From an uncultured Flavobacteriales bacterium (lineage in GTDB: Bacteria; Bacteroidota; Bacteroidia; Flavobacteriales_G; NORP312), in assembly GCA_905480125.1 (NCBI GenBank), contig CAJQPE010000009.1, positions 1-64,000 on the forward strand: a stretch of DNA of 64,000 bases, in the 5' to 3' direction. Positions 60,264-64,000 of the stretch are shown piece by piece. Every line of letters begins with the position of its first letter. Position 1 is the first letter of the stretch. A model generated the notes under the pieces. It did not search any database, was not told where the DNA came from, and saw only the letters and a program-made list of their open reading frames with translations. A program made the translations under genes and the position numbers.

Positions 60264-62249
60264 ATGGCAAAGAAAACACGTAAAGAAAAAGCTGCGGAAC
60301 AAACTAGTCAGCAAAATAAAGTAATTTCTAATCGACCAATGAAATTGGGGGATTCGCCTGTTAAACAAAGAAAATTACACATGATTTTCTTATTTGTTTT
60401 GGCCATTGTTCTCTACGGAAACACATTGAATAACGACTTCGCTTTAGACGATTCTCTTGCTATTTTGGGAAATAGCTTCACCACACAAGGTTTTGCGGGC
60501 ATTGATGATATATGGACAAACGATATGTTTGTTGGAGCTCACGGACAAGAGTTTGAACTAACTGGCGGTAGATACCGTCCTCTGTCTTTTACCATTTTAG
60601 CAATTGAATATGAGTTTTTTGGAGATTATGTTGACGAGCGCGGTATAAAAAGCCACATGGCATTTGTTGGCCACTTGACTAACATTATCTTTTTTGCGTT
60701 TAGTGGAGTTATGATTTATCTACTGCTATTCAAAGTTTTTAGAAACTTCAATGAGTGGCTTCCATTAATTGCAGCAACTTTATTTGTTATTCACCCAATC
60801 CATACAGAAGTAGTGGCCAATATCAAAAGCATGGACGAAATCTTATCGCTGCTTTTCTTGATGGGAAGTATGTATTTCTTACTAGATAAAGGAAACAATT
60901 CATTACCACAAGCCGCTCTGTTATTCTTCTTATCACTTCTATCCAAGGAAAATACCTTCACCGCCTTAGCAATAATTCCTGTTCTTTACATTTTCTTCCG
61001 TAAAGAAGAATTAAGTTCAGGCTTAATCAAAACTGGTGCACTAGCTGCAGTGTCATTGGTTTATCTTGCGCTTAGAGAAATATACTCTGGTGGTTTTTTT
61101 GGAGGTCATGCTGCTAATCAATTAATGGACAACCCTTTCCTCGGAATGGGAATGGAGATAAAACTTCCTACCTTGTTTGTTATTGCAGGAAAATACCTTG
61201 CTTTGTCAGCTTTCCCATACCCTTTATCTTATGATTACAGCTATGATGCTCTGGGTTGGAGAACTTGGGGGGACGGCTATGCAATACTTTCATTTATTTT
61301 GATTGCTTCAGCATTAGGATTCGCGATTAAGGTGCTTTGGCAAAAATTTAAGGAGGAAGAAACTACGCAACCCAATATTATTACTGTAATAGCATTTGGA
61401 ATCCTATTTTACGCTATCTCTTATTCTATCGTCTCTAATTTTGTTTTCAACATTGGAACCTACATGGGGGAGCGTTTTCTTTATATGTCATCACTTGGCT
61501 TCTGTATTGCTATAGCTGGATTGCTAATTAAACTTCTTAAAGTAGATACCGATGCTCCATTTCAATTTAACATAAAATGGCTATTACCAATGTTAATAAT
61601 TATTCCGATTGCTGGGTATGGAACAATTAAGCGAAATATGGATTGGAAAGACAATTACTCACTCTATATGGCAGATAAAGATGTTGTGCCCAACAGCGCC
61701 CGAGCTACCCTATTTTTAGGAATTGAACTACTGAATCAACACTATATAGATAAAGACTCAGAAAAACTTGAAATGGCTATTGCGGAGATGACTAAATCAA
61801 CTAACATTTACCCAGAATTTTATCATGCTCATTACAACTTAGGACTGGCTTACCAGGCAAAACAAGACCATGAAAATGCAGTTAAATGTTTTAGAAGAGT
61901 ATTAGAAATACAGCCGCTACATATTAATACACAATATTATTTAGGAATGTCCTTAGGTCATGGTTTTAATCAACCGATAAAAGCAATAGAATACATGGAA
62001 AAAGGAATAAAATACGGCTATTCTGGCGCTGACAGATATGTTAATCTTGGTGTAGCCTATGGCATGTCGGGTAATTTCCCTAAAGCTTTAGAGTGCTTTA
62101 CAAAAGCTGTTCAAGAGGATCCCAACAATCCGCAGTCGTACGTTAATATGGGAATTACTTATAGCCAGATGGGCGATCAACAAAAAGCGCAAGCAGCTAT
62201 TGATAAAGCGAAACTGCTTGACCCAAACGTTAAATTACCTGGGCAATAG
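60264..62249 (+). CDS. Multi-TM tetratricopeptide repeat protein (TMTC/GT-C-like)
   Basis: NTLNNDFALDDSLAILGNSFTTQGFAGIDDIW; RYRPLSFTILAIEY; HPIHTEVVANIKSMDEILSLLF; C-terminal TPRs. Confidence 0.88.
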   Translation: MAKKTRKEKAAEQTSQQNKVISNRPMKLGDSPVKQRKLHMIFLFVLAIVLYGNTLNNDFALDDSLAILGNSFTTQGFAGIDDIWTNDMFVGAHGQEFELTGGRYRPLSFTILAIEYEFFGDYVDERGIKSHMAFVGHLTNIIFFAFSGVMIYLLLFKVFRNFNEWLPLIAATLFVIHPIHTEVVANIKSMDEILSLLFLMGSMYFLLDKGNNSLPQAALLFFLSLLSKENTFTALAIIPVLYIFFRKEELSSGLIKTGALAAVSLVYLALREIYSGGFFGGHAANQLMDNPFLGMGMEIKLPTLFVIAGKYLALSAFPYPLSYDYSYDALGWRTWGDGYAILSFILIASALGFAIKVLWQKFKEEETTQPNIITVIAFGILFYAISYSIVSNFVFNIGTYMGERFLYMSSLGFCIAIAGLLIKLLKVDTDAPFQFNIKWLLPMLIIIPIAGYGTIKRNMDWKDNYSLYMADKDVVPNSARATLFLGIELLNQHYIDKDSEKLEMAIAEMTKSTNIYPEFYHAHYNLGLAYQAKQDHENAVKCFRRVLEIQPLHINTQYYLGMSLGHGFNQPIKAIEYMEKGIKYGYSGADRYVNLGVAYGMSGNFPKALECFTKAVQEDPNNPQSYVNMGITYSQMGDQQKAQAAIDKAKLLDPNVKLPGQ

Positions 62250-62394
62250 TATTCTACCAAATTTGTTAACCCTACTAGCTAAAATGCTACAAGATATTAC
62301 AGAATTCCCATTAGTAAGAGCCTTTAATAAATATCGGAATAATTCCCATAAACTAATCCGAGCAAAAGTCACTTGATTTAACTACTATTTTAAA

Positions 62395-64000
62395 TCATTG
62401 TTTCTTAGAGGTCTTCTTAACCCTCTTCAACGAAAGTGTATTCATAGAATTAGTTTCTAAACCCTCTATGTTATTGTGAACAAATCGTACAACCTCATTA
62501 TAGTATAGAGGAACTACTGGGGCCTCCTCAATTAAAATTCTATCCATTGCTTGGTAATAGCTATAGCGAACAGAGTCGTCAACTTCGCCCATTGCCATAT
62601 TGTATAATTTATCGAATTCGAAATTCGAAAAATGAGTATAATTAAACCCTTTAGGCGCATAATTATCACTATAATAAAGCATTAAAAAATTCTCTGCATC
62701 TGGATAATCAGCTATCCAAGATTTGGTAAAAAAGTTTGCCCCCGAGTTCTCAACCATTCCACGATAGTATCCCTCATCGAAAACTTCTATTTCTGCAGGA
62801 ATACCAATTTCTTGAAGTTCATGCTGAACGAAAATATTAACTTGCTCATATAGCTTAGTTGTTCTTAACTTTATTTTCGGCAGCCCTTTTCCTTCTGGAA
62901 AACCAGCAAAATATAGCAATTCTCGTGCTTTCTCAATGTTATAATCATACCCCTTAACTTTATCACCATCAAATGAGGCGATACCGCGAGGAACAAAACC
63001 TGAATGAGCTGGCACACCTATATTATTGCGCAGATACTTAACCATTTTATCTCTGTCGATAGCATAATTAATGGCCTTTCGAATCGCTTTTTCCTTTAGC
63101 GGACTTATTTTTACTTTATCCAACGACTCGTCCACTAGAATACCAAAATAAACCGTTTCTAACCAAGGTTGCTTTTCCATTTTAAAAGTTTGCATGTATT
63201 CTTCTTTTAATTCACCCTCATTTGTCAAAATTTCATCTTTAAAAGAGCCATCTAATCCTGATTTAAAATCGAAATTACCTCTAATAAAATCAAGAAATGC
63301 AACTTGCGGATCTTTTACAAAACTTATCGAAACAGCATCTAAATAAGGTAACCGATTATCACCATCCTTCTCAAAGTAGTTGTCGTTTTTTACTAAGTTC
63401 AATTTTTCTCCTTCAACCCATCGTTTAAACTTAAAAGGACCTGTTCCCACGGGATTTCTTCTAAAGTCGTTTCCATAATATTCAACAATTTCTTGAGGAA
63501 CAACAGAACAATAATCCATGGTGAGCAAACCCAAAAACGGAGGATAAGCTTGTTTCAAAAAGATTTTAAATGTAACCTCATCGACTGCGTAAAACCCCTT
63601 ATAATGACTTTTTTCTGACTTCTCTAATACACTAAAAATACTTCGACCTGGAGAAGCAACATCATCATCAATTAATCGAAAAAAACTATATTCAAAATCA
63701 TATGCAGTTACCTTTCTGCCTTTTTTATTTTCAAAATTCTCATTGTCATGAAAATAAACATCATCCCGCAAGGTAAAAGTATACTCCCGACCATCTTCAG
63801 AGACAGTCCAATCGGTTGATATGCATGGGACAACCTCGGTTTCATTATTCATCTGAACTAAACCGTTGAATATTTGATGCACAGGCCAAACGTTTTCTAA
63901 GTTCTTAGCATAAGCAGGATCCAATGAGGTTATACCTCCAGGTTCGTTATACCGGAATGCAGTTAATCCATTTTCCTCTGCAATAGAGTTCGGATTACCG
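62395..64000 (-). CDS. Peptide ABC transporter substrate-binding protein (SBP family 5), 5' end outside window
   Basis: GNPNSIAEENGLTAFRYNEPGGITSLDPAYAKNLENVWPVHQIFNGLVQMNNETEVVPCISTDWTVSEDGREYTFTLRDDVYFHD; reading frame is open to the window edge, so the 63924 start is not real. Confidence 0.93.
   Translation of the reverse strand, partial: GNPNSIAEENGLTAFRYNEPGGITSLDPAYAKNLENVWPVHQIFNGLVQMNNETEVVPCISTDWTVSEDGREYTFTLRDDVYFHDNENFENKKGRKVTAYDFEYSFFRLIDDDVASPGRSIFSVLEKSEKSHYKGFYAVDEVTFKIFLKQAYPPFLGLLTMDYCSVVPQEIVEYYGNDFRRNPVGTGPFKFKRWVEGEKLNLVKNDNYFEKDGDNRLPYLDAVSISFVKDPQVAFLDFIRGNFDFKSGLDGSFKDEILTNEGELKEEYMQTFKMEKQPWLETVYFGILVDESLDKVKISPLKEKAIRKAINYAIDRDKMVKYLRNNIGVPAHSGFVPRGIASFDGDKVKGYDYNIEKARELLYFAGFPEGKGLPKIKLRTTKLYEQVNIFVQHELQEIGIPAEIEVFDEGYYRGMVENSGANFFTKSWIADYPDAENFLMLYYSDNYAPKGFNYTHFSNFEFDKLYNMAMGEVDDSVRYSYYQAMDRILIEEAPVVPLYYNEVVRFVHNNIEGLETNSMNTLSLKRVKKTSKKQ

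Noticed and set aside
62284-62376. 30-aa ORF MLQDITEFPLVRAFNKYRNNSHKLIRAKVT
   Set aside because: Too short, no supporting signals or family resemblance; could be chance.

Overview
The window is 64 kb of AT-rich chromosomal sequence from a Bacteroidota, probably Flavobacteriia-like. This assignment rests on the T9SS C-terminal sorting domains, DUF4249/TonB receptor pairs, a GWxTD protein, TAnnTTTG-like promoter words and near-absent Shine-Dalgarno sequences. Most of it is ordinary: thrS-infC-rpmI-rplT, dapD, miaA, CCA transferase, pyrD, mutL, HMG-CoA lyase, a fructose-6-phosphate aldolase family gene, one tRNA-Ser, rhomboids, TPR proteins and T9SS cargo. No CRISPR array, prophage, transposase or rRNA was seen. 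The parts worth a second look are: (1) a sulfur/persulfide neighbourhood at 34.2-39.7 kb, with a Crp/Fnr regulator whose only two cysteines form CX5C and 5-4-5 palindromic operator candidates upstream of its target genes; (2) a light-linked neighbourhood at 10.7-14.7 kb (GAF plus degenerate-kinase-like protein, BLUF photoreceptor, CrtZ-like hydroxylase, SDR/DUF2867), with a perfect 22-bp palindrome just before the BLUF gene and a 21-nt-period direct repeat before crtZ; (3) infC apparently starting at AUU behind a strong Shine-Dalgarno, so the supplied ORF start is about 90 nt too late; (4) a hairpin-dense, possibly mutually exclusive RNA-like region at 5.96-6.08 kb; (5) a degenerate ~10-nt repeat at 1-300 that interrupts an Old Yellow Enzyme gene and may be an assembly artefact; (6) several gene fossils (T9SS cargo, glycosyltransferase). 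All calls are by reading sequence motifs; no searches were run.
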